From positions 9,918,278 through 9,982,277 of the forward strand of contig NC_134030.1 of assembly GCF_964204645.1 (NCBI RefSeq): a stretch of DNA of 64,000 bases, given 5' to 3'. Numbering within the stretch: position 1 is the stretch's first letter; each line of letters opens with the position of its first letter. The notes under the pieces were generated by a model. The model was not told where the DNA came from. It saw nothing but the letters and a program-made list of their open reading frames with translations, and did no database searches. Made by a program: the position numbers and the translations under genes. The stretch is from Tubulanus polymorphus. Its lineage: Eukaryota; Nemertea; Palaeonemertea; Tubulaniformes; Tubulanidae. Below, piece after piece: positions 32,040 to 45,100 of this stretch.

Positions 32040-33600
32040 TTATTTGTCAGTCTCAGGCCAATATCACAGGGAGGTGTGAGAGAGCACACTGGTTACTGTA
32101 AGACCCTACTACATGCAAAAGAAGTGACACATATATGTATATCAATGTGATAGAATTGATTGAAAAAATTGTGCATAATAGTAGCTAGTGCCCAAAAATA
32201 GAACACAGTGTTATTGAAGTGAAAATTTCTAAAATCCTCTGAAGCGGTGCTTATTTGGTAGCTACATGGGTATTCTAATTGAATAAGCATAAAGATAAGC
32301 GTGCACACACAGTAGCCTATGCATAAACAAGGGCCAGTTTCACCTTCACCTAAAAGTCCTGCAGTGTGAAGACTAACTTGTTCACCTAAACCACCTCTAC
32401 CAGGCTGTGGAAGGCCTAACATCAGGCACTAAATTAAAAGATTCCTCTAAATCAAATTATCTATAAACATCCTCTTAATTGCAGGCAGACTGATTCAGGG
32501 AGGGGTGCAGCCCAAAATAGGGCATACATATCAGTATCATATATAATTAAAAATCAAAAGGGCACCAGATCATCAGAAAACATAATACCTATATTTTGGA
32601 AGTAGGCCTACAGAGAACATGTTTTGGAATATAAGCTTTTTAAAAATACTTGTTGATATTTTTAATTTTTCCTTTAAATTTCATTGCGACTTAAAAGTTT
32701 TAAGGGGTGTACACCCCTGTATACTCTCCTGATCTGCCCCTGAATTGCCACTTAACAAAATTTCTCAGCTTAATTGTTGGCTAACTAGCTCAGTGAAACT
32801 GGGACCAGACCTAATGCATACACCCTCAGTGGCCAGGGCCAGGATTAAACAGTTAGGCTACGTATATAAATAAAGGAATGAAAAGTACTTATCCTGAAAT
32901 TGGTTAGGCTATCTATCTGCAACAAGAAATACATTTTCATTGACTCTGAATACAGGGAACTACCATTCTTCTGTTTCGAGGCCTTAAAATTTATTGTTTA
33001 TTTTTTGTTGCTGGATTTGGAATGGTTGTTGGAATATTTAAGGCCTAGTAGGTGGTGACTGTGTACGGGCAACATAGGCCTATACCCAGTGGCATGGCAA
33101 TGGCATGCCACTGGGTACCCACTACTGCACTATAGTATACTGCCTACGGCTACTGCGACTGGTGGTTCGGTTGGCAGAAATTACTTGTTAACATGGGGGG
33201 GGGGGGGAGGGGGGAAGTAAGCGTGGATGAAGACAAATTAATTTAGCCGAGTAAGTAGCAAGCAAGTAAAGTAGTGGCAGTACAGTAGGCCTAGCGACAA
33301 TGTGAGTGTGGTGGTAACGTGGCCGTGGTGGCAATAACAAGACTCCAAAACTGGCAAAAGCCAAAATTAAAAAGCCCTGCCGCCGCGCGGTCGCGACGCC
33401 TCGCCTGCACCACCGTGTACGATCCTCGCGGCGTTCACCAGTGTTACCCAGTGAGTTTTTTATAATCTTGCAATCTACCTCTTTTTTCAAACCAATATTC
33501 CCACCAACTGGTCCGGAGACAAGCTTAACACGTTCGGAAAACATGATTCACAATCTTTTAATCAACAGCCAGCAAGAATACACTTGACAGAAAATTCAAA
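32040..33600 (-). other. Right interior of the MULE: presumed promoter and first exon(s)
   Basis: No exon here is certain. A CpG-rich block (about 33,360-33,450) contains the start of a minus-strand frame MFSERVKLVSGPVGGNIGLK at 33,544. A GT after LKKE (33,478) would splice in phase 0 to the SGNH exon at 32,027. A short G-run lies at about 33,194-33,215. Other open frames (for example 32,093-32,422) look non-coding. Confidence 0.35.
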
Positions 33601-33663
33601 TTCAGCGGTTAACCGTTAAAAGTGAGTTGTTTAGCTGTGGGAGTAACAAAAAGGCGATCTTGA

Positions 33664-33707
33664 TGACGTCACTAGCCATCGACCAAAACAGGCTTTCAAC
33701 CTTTTGC
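33664..33707 (-). repeat. Right terminal inverted repeat of the MULE
   Basis: Reverse complement of the left repeat with one mismatch. It contains TGACGTCA, a consensus CRE, 40 bp upstream of the STT3B start codon. Since only 9 host bases separate it from that ATG, this repeat must now form the proximal leader or promoter of STT3B on this chromosome, if the gene is still expressed. Confidence 0.92.
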
Positions 33708-33716
33708 AGTTTAAAG
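33708..33716 (+). repeat. Target-site duplication, right (AGTTTAAAG)
   Basis: Identical to 22,060-22,068 and directly followed by ATG of STT3B. With the ATG it forms AAGATGGCGG, a YY1-type element often found at start codons of housekeeping genes. Confidence 0.9.
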
Positions 33717-34798
33717 ATGGCGGACACCGGGAAACACGATATACGGGGCGCCCTGGCTAATCCCGGTGGTTGGACGAGTCTGTTGACGTTTTTTATCTTG
33801 TGCCTGGCGTGGTTGGGTGGATTTTGTTCTAGGCTATTCGCCGTTATCAGATTCGAGAGCATTATCCATGAGTTCGATCCTTGGTAAGCGATTTTAAACG
33901 CCAAATCATCGTCGCGTCGGTTCCTGCTAATTCATTTCCACGCCACCAGGGGGAAGCACAACGAACATGTTTTCTGCGGGTAATTCGCTATGAGAGCCTA
34001 TCATCAACGTGGGGTTGATACCATAACTAGCCACAGTCAGTGCAGCAGGCAGGCACTTTCGCAGAAGTCACTGAATGAAGAATATGCTGCCAAGTCCAAA
34101 TTAAATTTCTCTCATCTCTGTCCCTCCTTCTTTCTCTTGGCTTTTCCCGAGTTATGTCACGGGTGTTTGTTGATGGTTTGGATTTTGTGGTTGATAATCT
34201 TGTGAGAATGGCACTAGATATACTGATTCTTAACAGCCTATAAACAATTTCAACGCAACATATTTCTGTGATGTTTTGAATTTATTTCCAGTTTATGTTT
34301 TGCGCCATTCCATGCCCATCAACAAACACTGGCTTGAAGCTGTCAATGTCCGTCAATGCTTGAACCAATACCGGGCTTGGGTCTAGAATACAGCTCCTGG
34401 TGTTATTGATAATTTATGTATTTGTGGTCGGCAATAAGATAGCCAAAGAAGAGAAATGCCAAATGCTACTCGTTTAGGCTTTCAAGAACAGTGGTCACGA
34501 TCATTAAACCTCTCTTGAACCTTTCTTTAATCCTGATGAAAACTACACCAAAGACATAAGATAATAGCGATAACGACTGAACTGAGTTCGGATGTCATTA
34601 CATACTTAATAGGCCTACCTGTTTTTTGACCAATCAGTGGTCCAAAAATTAGGCAGATTAAACATGTTGGACCAGATGCTCAGAAGTTTGTCCAAGATAT
34701 TACCACAAATTGTTTTATATTCTTGTATTCCGATGGTATTTTGATGATTTCACAATTTCATGAATTACTATCGGCAGATACATGTTACATGTGTCTGC

Positions 34799-34841
<43 letters not shown>

Positions 34842-37800
34842 TTAGTGATGATTTAAGTTCATTGTGACTATGGTACATGATGCACCATAGTAAAAATTAA
34901 CTTAAATCATCACTATGTCTACTATCGACTGGTAAACTTTTGAGCTACTTGTCTTTGTTAGCCATATTAATACTTTATATTCAGTCTAGATCGAATTCTC
35001 CACGGATTTCTCTATTCGACAGGTTTAACTACCGCGCTACGCATTTCATGGTCGAAAAAGGTTTCTATAATTTCCTCAATTGGTTCGACGAAAGAGCGTG
35101 GTATCCCCTGGGTCGTATCGTTGGCGGAACTGTAAGTATATTATCCCTTTCGTTGTAATGTTTAATCCTTTCGCTGCAAGCGGGGTTGAATCATGGTGTG
35201 GCAGGGTGGGGTCCCCGGGTTGAAAGATTAAAGCAATTCGAATACGAGAAAACCATTTACTTTTGATTGGGTCTAATTTGTTATGATGTTTCCTTGATGA
35301 AAATAGCTAGAAATACTATTTCCGATCTCCCACTGTCATGAAACTGCAGCCGCATTACACACAATGAGCCCATGGCTGACCCTGAATCCTTGTCTGGTTA
35401 TTCTAAAAAGATTTGATCGGTGATCGCCACTGAGCCACAATTGGTCAACAAGGCTCGATCGAGCCTGATACAACTTAAATTACTCCTAGCCCTTTTATTA
35501 ACTATGTTCGGAAGTTATGAAGTAGAATAGCTTTAGATGCCCATCTGGCGGTAATACGTAGTGTCGAAGTAATCAGTTGATATTGATCGTCGATCTCGTC
35601 TCTGTTTCCAGGTCTACCCGGGTTTGATGTTAACGTCTGGTTCCATTCATTGGATTTTAAACATTCTCAACATACAAGTTCATATCCGTGATATATGCGT
35701 GTTCCTCGCCCCCATCTTCAGGTATGTGTAAATTGTATTATAAATAACCATGATGGAAAACCATTCTAGTATGATCTTGAATCTTTCACTTACGTATACC
35801 GTACTGTTAAAGGGATCAGTTGAATTGGTTCTTTGGTTTCCGTGAGACCCTTATCCCATATTGTCGGTCTGTGTGTCTGTCTTTCAGCTCTACTTAGGTA
35901 GCTGTGTAAATTATTACAGTGGGTTGATCTTGATGAAACTTGGGTTCAGAGTTTGCATCGGGGTCTTATTGCGCGGTGCAAAGAATGGGTGCTGTGTGCC
36001 ACTTGGCAGCAGAACTAGGCACTAAAAACTCTTTTGCGACAAGGCCTTGTAGATGATCACCTAACTGAGGAACTGGTTCGAAATGTAAAAATTAAGCTTG
36101 GCAAATTAAGCTATTGGCCCTAGATGCAACTTATCCAAAATGCGATGGGAACTAACGCATGGGAATTTTGGAGTTCCAGAGTCAAGCCTGATCGCAAGAA
36201 CCGTTGTCGCCTGTGGCTTGTCTTTCACTTCAATGGATGGTACTGTCTGTCAAACCCGCTTAATCGAGATTAGTTTGATCCGGATTTCAATCTAATCAGG
36301 ATATCACACGCCTAGCCTATACGTGAATATGTGTGAGATAAGATTTAAGTCCGGATTTCTGAAAAAAGCAGACTAATTTCCTCGGTTCGGAAATAATCCG
36401 GATTAAGCGACTTGGTTAGATGTCTAGGTTGTACATTTTGATGCCAGGTTCGCTATCTTCTGGGACTGTCAATAGGCCTAGCCTGATGAAGTGACGATAA
36501 TGGAGATAATTATTAGAGTATTTTGAGTGCCAATATCTACGTCAGTGCGTGTGCGTTCGGCAATGTCAGTTTTATTACGTATCTCTTGACTATGTAATCG
36601 GTCATCTCTCCCTGGGGTGACGCATCATTGATGTTACTACCCCTAGCGTGTGGAATTGTCATGAATGCTGAATGCTTGAAACGCTCGGCTGGTTAGGCCG
36701 CTCACGAAACTTACTGTTTCCTGGTTCATGATAATAATAATTTCATTTTGTCATATATGGACATTATGTATCTAAATTTTTCATACACACTTATACTACA
36801 TCATTACACGGATGTATGGAAAGCCATCATCGGCTGTGGATCCAAGGAGGGAACCATACACCCCGCAATAGAACAAAACAAAGAAATTAATTGCGTTGAT
36901 AAAAAAATTGAAAAATGATTGAATGATGGTTATATTCATTTTACGCCAAAGTAAAGAATAGCAGTAGACAAACTTGAGACACGTAATCGTAAAGCCTAAC
37001 CCATTAGCACTCAAGCCGCCCGAATCCGCCCGGCATTTTTTTCGTATGCTGCACGAAAACGGTTATAGTGGGATTCGAACCTAATAGCTTATGATTAACT
37101 ATACACCTAAGTCCTCAAATACCAAACAGAAATGAACATCCTCCTATTTCAATTTCTCGAGTATTTCGAGTTTGAACATGACACATCACTTCAAATGTAA
37201 TTAAGTTTGGATGAATTTTGGGGGCCAAAAGGACACGAATTTGGTGGCCCACCTCATCAAATATTACATCATATGAAAGCCTTGACTGTTTACTACAAAA
37301 TAACACTAACTTGTAATGCATGGAAATAAACAGCAAATGAACTATCCCATTAGCACTCAGGAATTGCACTGTAGTGTCAATTACTCCTTAGAAAATTCAA
37401 GGTAAAAATCTAAGTTCATCACCACGACTATGGCGATTACAGAGTTAACCCATTAGCACTCAGGAATTGCACTATGTAGTGTCAATTACTCCTTAGAAAA
37501 TTCAAGGTAAAATCTAAGTTCATCACCGCGACTATGGCGATTACAGAGCTATTTGGTTTCGTGATGAACTTAGATTTTACCTTGAATTTTCTAAGGGGTA
37601 ATTGACACTACATAGTGCAATTCCTGAGTGCTAATGGGTTAACTCTGTAATCGCCATAGTCGCGGTGTTGCGACATTTGCTACGCTGATATCCGCACGCC
37701 CGCTGACTTTCGAGCGGTTTATGTCGGCGCGAAAAAGTTCCTCGCGCCAGTTCGAACAGATCGGCAGCTAGCGGCCTACTCCTGACTGAGCAAACGTAAA

Positions 37801-40800
37801 CGTTTCTCTTCAAGTTCTGTCTGTATCTGCGAAAATTGAAACTGTATATTCGCAGCAGCAATTTCATGATAGGGAAACTGAAGAAAAAGTTCTCCATTTT
37901 ACATTCTTCATGTCTGCGACTTCTTCTTAGACGCCTTTGCTCTTGTCGAAGGGAGGGAGCTATAGCTTGTCAGAGAACCCCCACCAGGGGGGTGGGCTGC
38001 GGCTGATTTATAAGAAAAATGTCTTGTGGGGGAGGGTGTTTTAGACGTTCAGTTGCGATGCATAAAGGGTTAAAGATGATACAATAAGTAGGTAGCGATT
38101 TTGTGTATGATAAATCGTGGTGAATTGTTATAAGTGGCTCGGTTGTATCGATCAGAAATTGTTCCGATTCAGCTGTCGTGTTCAAACGCCGAGGTATTGA
38201 ACATTTATTCACCAAGCGTTTTAGGTACTTAGTTTTGCTGGCGGCTTTGTGCATCCTGTCCCTACCTCTGATTTGATACCTACAGGCATGCATGGATTGC
38301 CTCAACCCCCTACAGACGTAACATCGGTACATTATCACCATTCTTCAAATTTTTTACCGTCTGGACTTCAACTCAGTGTTCAGGACCAGTAGCTCATAAA
38401 TGAATCACTAACTTGAAAGTCATTTTTTATCTCCAATCTTTCAAAGTGGATCACCAAGACTTTGTACTATGTCTGAACGGCGCCAGAGCGATACCAACAC
38501 CGTGCTTAGAAGGCGCGCTAACTGTCGCAAAAAATAGTGACAATCAGGTTATCAAGCCGCATGTTATCATCAGTTCTAACTGAGAGTGAAATAATGCAAG
38601 ATGAGCACGGTTTTGAGAAAATCTGTGTAAAAAATTTCAGTATTTTTTTACGCCGTGAAAACCGTTACAATAATGTTTGTATACATCGATACCTAGCATG
38701 CCTAGGGGTTCTGTGCGAGTCGATGTGCACTAAGTCATCAATACTGGCGTTTCAAAATGAGAATTACAAACGTGAGTTTTGGCTTTCATTTTGTAATCAA
38801 ATATATTTCATGACTCTTATTCTTATTTTTGATAAATCTCGAAAACTATTTTTGAAAGGCTGTGCATTACGTCATCTGCAATGTGTCGAATATATTTCAT
38901 GACTTTTTCATGACTTGATTTTCTATTCGTAGATTTTTCATGTTGTTTTTCTTTTTTGGGCGATCTATTATTGAGAGGATGCACGGTACTCCGTCAATAT
39001 ATATCTGGGCTAACTATTGATTCTATGATTATTCATATCATATTACTAATTACTGACGATATTAAGTAATATATATCACGTGTTATTTTTCAAGGCGTCA
39101 TAATTTTTCAAGTTCGTTGTTGTCACGTTTCTAAATTTGTTTTTAGCCTCATAAATGCCAGCTGCGCGAGCTGCGAAAGGGTTTCATGAATATAAAACGG
39201 TCCACGATACAATATTCTCCATATTTCACCTACGTGACAAACACTTGTGTGAAAATCTCGAGCAAGAGTTTTTTGAGTGCTGTGCGATCGTGACGTGGCA
39301 GTGTTTCATAACATACTAATGCGACAGCGTTGTTATCAGCTGCTGAACGAAACTGTGATAATTTAACACGCGCAAAACCTGTGGCTAGGATTTGTTCTCT
39401 TTCTTCCTAAATATAAAGCTATTTTCGATGTGAAGATAAACACGTGTCACCCGAGGCTAGATATTCCCGCTGTTTTCTTTCCATTATTGTCTCTATATCG
39501 TATGATCACGATGGAAATGAAAGTATACTATGTATGGCCTATAGTATACTATACTAGAAAGCTGCATTCGGGCGATAGCAGGGGCGGATCCAGGAGTTTG
39601 GAATGGGGGGCGGGAGGCATCGGGCGTGAGCACCGCCGGTGCGAATCCCCGAGGGGGTCAAGTGGTCCTACCCCAGAAAATTTTGAAATGTAGGATGCCG
39701 TATGCAATTTCCAGGCATCAGAAAACAAAATCTGCACCTGTTGTCTTCTTCAAAACCTATATCTCAGTGAAAATAAGGGGGGGCGTACGTCGCTTCCGGA
39801 ACAACTATTCACACGGGTGCCAACTTATTCTAGAAGTGATTCACTTCGCTTTGTCTCAGCATTGTTTATTTACTTTCGGAGTGGATGAAGTACAAGAACG
39901 CGCTCTCTAATCAGGTGCGGGCCAAATTTGATTCGGGCCTGATCCGTGCCGATTTGGCCCGGGCCAAATCATCTCTGTACGATAGCGGCTATAGAATGAA
40001 CATCACTGGAGATTTCCTTCTGTCACTCTTTCAGTATGTGTCGCCACCTAGGTGCAGGACGAAATTTCCAGTGACGTTGGGTGATGATGTCGCTCGTGAT
40101 TTCGAATTTAGTACATTAATTTCCCTGATAGATGAATTTCCATAATTCTTAAATCTTAAGACTAGTCTGAAGTTATTAGATTGGCTTTAGAACTAAGTTG
40201 TTGCTTAGTAGCATGACAGGGCAACTGGCGCCTGAAGTTTATTGAACTGTAATGTGGTTCCACTGTATAACTTCATAGCCTGAGTCCGATAAGCTCCCGC
40301 CAGTGCTGCCATCTTCAATTGTGGATCGCACGACAACAAACATTGCTCATATTGAGATCCGTGCTGCCACGCTGTGGTCAAAATATGAACTAAGTTATCG
40401 TGAGATGTGTTGTCATCGGTATGTTGAAAAGAGGATTGCTCCAATAATAATCAAATCATTTCTCCGTCTATAATATCTGGTTCAAATCCCGGCGATGAAT
40501 TTTTCGATTTCGATCCCATTGGGTCACATGTGGAAGGCAGAAAACCCGTTATCTATTGCTGCTTTGCAGCTATATTCATTGTAATGTGGTTCCACTGGAA
40601 CTTGGAAATCTGATAACTTTCTCGTCCTCCCAACTGATACGATGAACTGCTGTACACGTATCAGTTTAGATGGAACATATTTTCTGGCCTTCTGAAGTTC
40701 ATTATAACATGAGGTTCCACACACGGTAGTAAATACACTTGAGAGTTTGCTCATCAATCTGGAGTTAACTGTCAACAAGGTTATTTGTGTGAGACAAACA

Positions 40801-41827
40801 CTCCCGGTCGAAGCATTCAGTTCCTGTTTATCATTATTTTAAAAATTACAGCCAAGTTCGAGTCCGTTGAAAAGCAGCCCGTCACCTGTGAGAACTCGAG
40901 GCAAATGAAGATTTGTGGTGCGGTGATGCCGAGTGGTTTAAACGTTTGGATCTGGGAAGGATCTGGGAAACCAGGTCGTGGGTTCGAACCTCGTACATTA
41001 CCATAGTGTCCTCGGGCAAGACACTTAACCTCATTGCCTCTCTCCACCCAGGAGTAAATGGGTGCGCGGTCTGATAGATGACTCCTAAGTGCTTATAGTA
41101 GCTGCTACTGGTTGGAACTGGTTCGCGAAATTACTCACGTTTGAGCATTGTTTAGTATCAAGTGAGTGGTTTACGTGTGAGCGCGTTCTCTTATTATATC
41201 TAATAAGCCACGGGCCAAATTTGGCTAGAGCCTGATCTGTGTTAATTTGGCCCGGGCCAAAATCGTCTCCGTGTGATCGCGGCTGTAGTGTGCCGCTACT
41301 ATAGGGCATTCTGCCTCGGGGAGGATTCAAACCTGACACTGGCATCGAGACTGCCACGGAACGAAACCCTGTCTGACTAGCCCCGGCGTACGCGGTTACA
41401 CGGGCTGCTTTTAGACGATGTGATTTTGAGTCGAGCGGAGTCTCTCTACTGTATAACTGTCAGAATTTTAAACCGGAAAGCTATCACCAGCTGCCATTGT
41501 TGTGTAATGATATATTAATTACGAAGCTAGTTGGGGGTAAGAATTAATTAAGACCTGCATCGTGATCTATCGCGCGAAACATTTCGCAGATTGAATTTAG
41601 GAAAAATGACATTTTTCGCGCAGTACGAGTTGAAACGTTATAGCCGCGATCACACGTAGGTGATATTGCCAGTGACAAAATTGGCACGGATCAGGCTCGA
41701 GTCAAAATTGGCACGTGTCTAATGAGAGAGAGCGCGTTCATGCGTACACCACTCACTCGATACTAAAAATGCATCTGAATCTGTATCACTTCCGGATCCA
41801 GTTGCAATTCATACACGCACACGCGCG

Positions 41828-41864
<37 letters not shown>

Positions 41865-42028
41865 TTCCCGTGCTAAAATTCGGCTCGGGCCTAGTCTAAC
41901 GTTTTTTTTGCGGGGCCCAAATCTGTCCGGGGGTGGGCCAAAACTGTTTCCGCGATTGCGGCTCGAGGTTAACCCATCAGACGCCACAACTTCATATATA
42001 TGTTCCTGAATAAGGAACGATTAATAAG

Positions 42029-42125
<97 letters not shown>

Positions 42126-45100
42126 GCAGTGTATAGATTTGGTCAATCATTGGTCAAAAGTTTGACCTTTGACCTCAAACTATAGGTGGCGCTATAGTAC
42201 AGCCGACGTTGTTAGGAGATACAAGTCGAGAACAAGCCCGCCAGAACTCGGCTCCGGATTTTTCGATTTCGTTACTTTTATCGATAAAGAAGCCGCGTCA
42301 TTAATGTCGGTGGCGGAAGCAATTTAAATTCGACGAATTCTTCGCGGTCTTTAACGAAATGAGGGGTGCCGCCGCCTCGCGTAATTGAATAACAAGCGGA
42401 TGTCGGGAGCGGTAATTATCGAAGGCGAAGATTTTAGTGCGTCGAGAGTAGAAAATTAAACGGTCCGGCTACGTAGTAGCCGTGGTAGTTAAGAGAATTT
42501 TTACCGACATTCATTCGGCGTCGTCGTCGTTTAAATGGAAAATCTATTGCGCAACAATCAATGAAATTTTCTAATTACGCAGTCAACAGCGGCGATGCAC
42601 CCGCAACATTTTCAATTACCCTAGTCATTATTTGCCTGCATGTGAATTTAAAAAACACAAACCATTTATCGTGTTCGTCTCCCTGATACTTATCGCGCGT
42701 GTGGTACTTAACAGGTAGTGAATTGGTGCACCACGTCAGCCATTCAATTTTTTTCTTAAATTTTTTTTGAGTCTACTGTAATACAGGTTATAGGCCTAAC
42801 GTTCGTTACCGGAAGTAGGTATCAGTTTTCGCGTCAACCAACTACATTTCAATGAAAATCCGTTGGTTCAAGTTTCCAGTAAGCATTTTCTCAAAAACTA
42901 TACACGCACTCACCTTTTCCAAGATTTCCCAATTTTTGTGAGAAAATGCTTACTGGAAACTTGAACCGACGGATTTTCATTGAAATGTAGTTGGCCGACG
43001 CGAAAACTGATACCTACTTCCGGTAACGAACGTTAGGCCTATAACCCGTATTGGGGTATAGAATTGTTGCAGCATACGCACTTCCTTGAAATATGAATTT
43101 TCCTCACATTAAAGCTCCTTATATCCAGGAATGACTGAGGTCTGTTTCGAGCCTGACATGTAACACATCATACTTATTACAGAGAACCCATAAACCAGAT
43201 TAGTTACCAGTAAATTGGTTCCGAATGATCCGAATAAAAGGGGCTTTACTGTCGTATAAAGGCTGGTTTGATTTTTGCTTCTTGATTGTCTATGAAACAG
43301 ATTCCTTTTAAGACAGAAGAACTCTCTGTTATTTAAATCTAGCTATGTCCTATACAGTGTGCACCTAATTGATATTTTTGAACAAATTTCATAGTTGGAT
43401 TGTTGATGATTTATTGTTATTCATTTCTATTTCAGTGGCCTGACTGCGTTGGCTACGTATTTATTGACGAAGGAACTATGGAGCTCAGGGGCTGGATTGT
43501 TTGCTGCGTGTTTCATAGCTATAGGTATGTCCAGTGATTTCTCCCGGCTCACGAAAATGCTGTTTATACGTTTCCGATAACGATCTGCTGCCTGGACCCC
43601 TGATACGCTTCCAGCGTTCTTATAGTTTTCATCGCCGAGGCTTCACCCGTGTTCAAGACCTCAAGGCCCCTGGGCCCAGTTCCACAGTTCTGAGTTAAGA
43701 TTTGACTCTGGGTAAACTCATTGAAAATGAACTAACTTTAACTCAGGGTTAACTCTAACTCACGACTGTCGAACTAGGTCCTGATGTTTAAATTGAAAAT
43801 GTATTGAAAGCACATGTCTAAAATCTCTAATGTGGTAGTTAATGTTGATAAAGAAGAGTGGTTACGGGTTGCTGTGTGATGCCTGGGTTGGCTGTTGGGC
43901 AGCCGTGGCCTAGGCTCTAATTCGGTCTTGAATCTTCAGGCTGGTTTTCAGTTTTAGGATAAGCTATAGAGCTAAAAAGTTGTGAAAATGAACTGAAGCC
44001 ATGACGGCACGATTTACCCTAGACAGAGTCCCTACAACTCCTTGATTCCATAAAAACTCCTAACTCGAAAATGCTTTTAAAAGTGCTCGGAACTCCTTTC
44101 TTTTAAGCAAAATAGCCAAAACTTCCTCAATATTGAGAAATAGGCAATTAGGCAATTTTTGTCTAGTTCGTAGTTGTACAGTCGACTACGCGTTAATCAG
44201 ATGGGTGCAATTGGGACCAGGATTTTTTTTAGCCGATTAGCCGGTTACCGAATTAGAAACCGGGTTTAGGCAGTGTATAGGATAATTAAGGTCTGCTTAC
44301 AAAAACCGCCAAATTAACGGTGTACCAAGATAAACAGTATACCGATTCAACACCACCAAATTAACGGTGTACCAAGATAAACAGTTTTCTGGAGGAGTCT
44401 ACTGACGTAATTTTGGGATACGAACGCAATGCGTGTGGACGTCCTCAAATTTTAAACTTTCTCTTTTAAAACTTCTTATATCATCCGGTAATGACCGATC
44501 TGTAGGTATCTTGATAAAAGTAACGGTACATATCTATATACGGTATATGATGTGATGTTTGATTTTTTGTTTACAGTGCCTGGCTACATCAGTCGTTCCG
44601 TTGCTGGTAGTTACGACAATGAAGGAATTGCTATATTTGCGCTTATGTTCACGTATTATTTATGGGTTCGTATTAACGATGCTAATAATAATAGTAATAA
44701 TAATAATAGTACCCTGAGCCGTCAATATCGACAAGAAATTCTCATCCGTCTCTCTGTGCCTATCGTTATATATATTTGTCGTAGTTGAAAGTTTATTTTT
44801 CAAAAAAAAAAAATCTTTTTCAGATAAAATCCGTGAAGACCGGCTCGATCTATTGGGCGGCTCTTTGTTCACTGTCGTACTTTTATATGGTAAGCATACT
44901 GCGCGGGCGGTGATGTAAAGCTTGTGACGTACCAGACGACGAATCCCTTCGGCCAAAGTTGATGCATTTAAAGTCTAGTTATTTTTGTCTGGCGTGGATT
45001 TCGTTTTGGATATTTCTCTTAGTCTTTAGAACGCACGCCTCAATTTGGTCTTAGTACGACCGATGAAACTGTGCGCTCTGATAAACCATCGTTTTTATAT

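Larger units (their letters stand above)
22069..33707 (-). mobile_element. Intact-looking 11.6-kb Mutator-like (MULE) transposon
   Basis: It is bounded by 44-bp terminal inverted repeats starting GCAAAAGGTTGAAAGCC (43 of 44 positions match) and by a perfect 9-bp target duplication. It carries one large minus-strand gene with MULE transposase motifs, transcribed from the right end toward the left. The transposase exon is open for 5.7 kb and the ends are nearly identical, so the insertion looks young. The left interior holds an array of AATTGCGAT-containing repeats. The right interior holds the presumed first exon and promoter. A hAT-like MITE at 22,772-23,012 is nested inside. Confidence 0.92.

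Noticed and set aside
33479-33544. MFSERVKLV frame as the certain first exon of the MULE gene
   Set aside because: The donor (GTAGAT) is weak and nothing independent supports it; kept only as a candidate.
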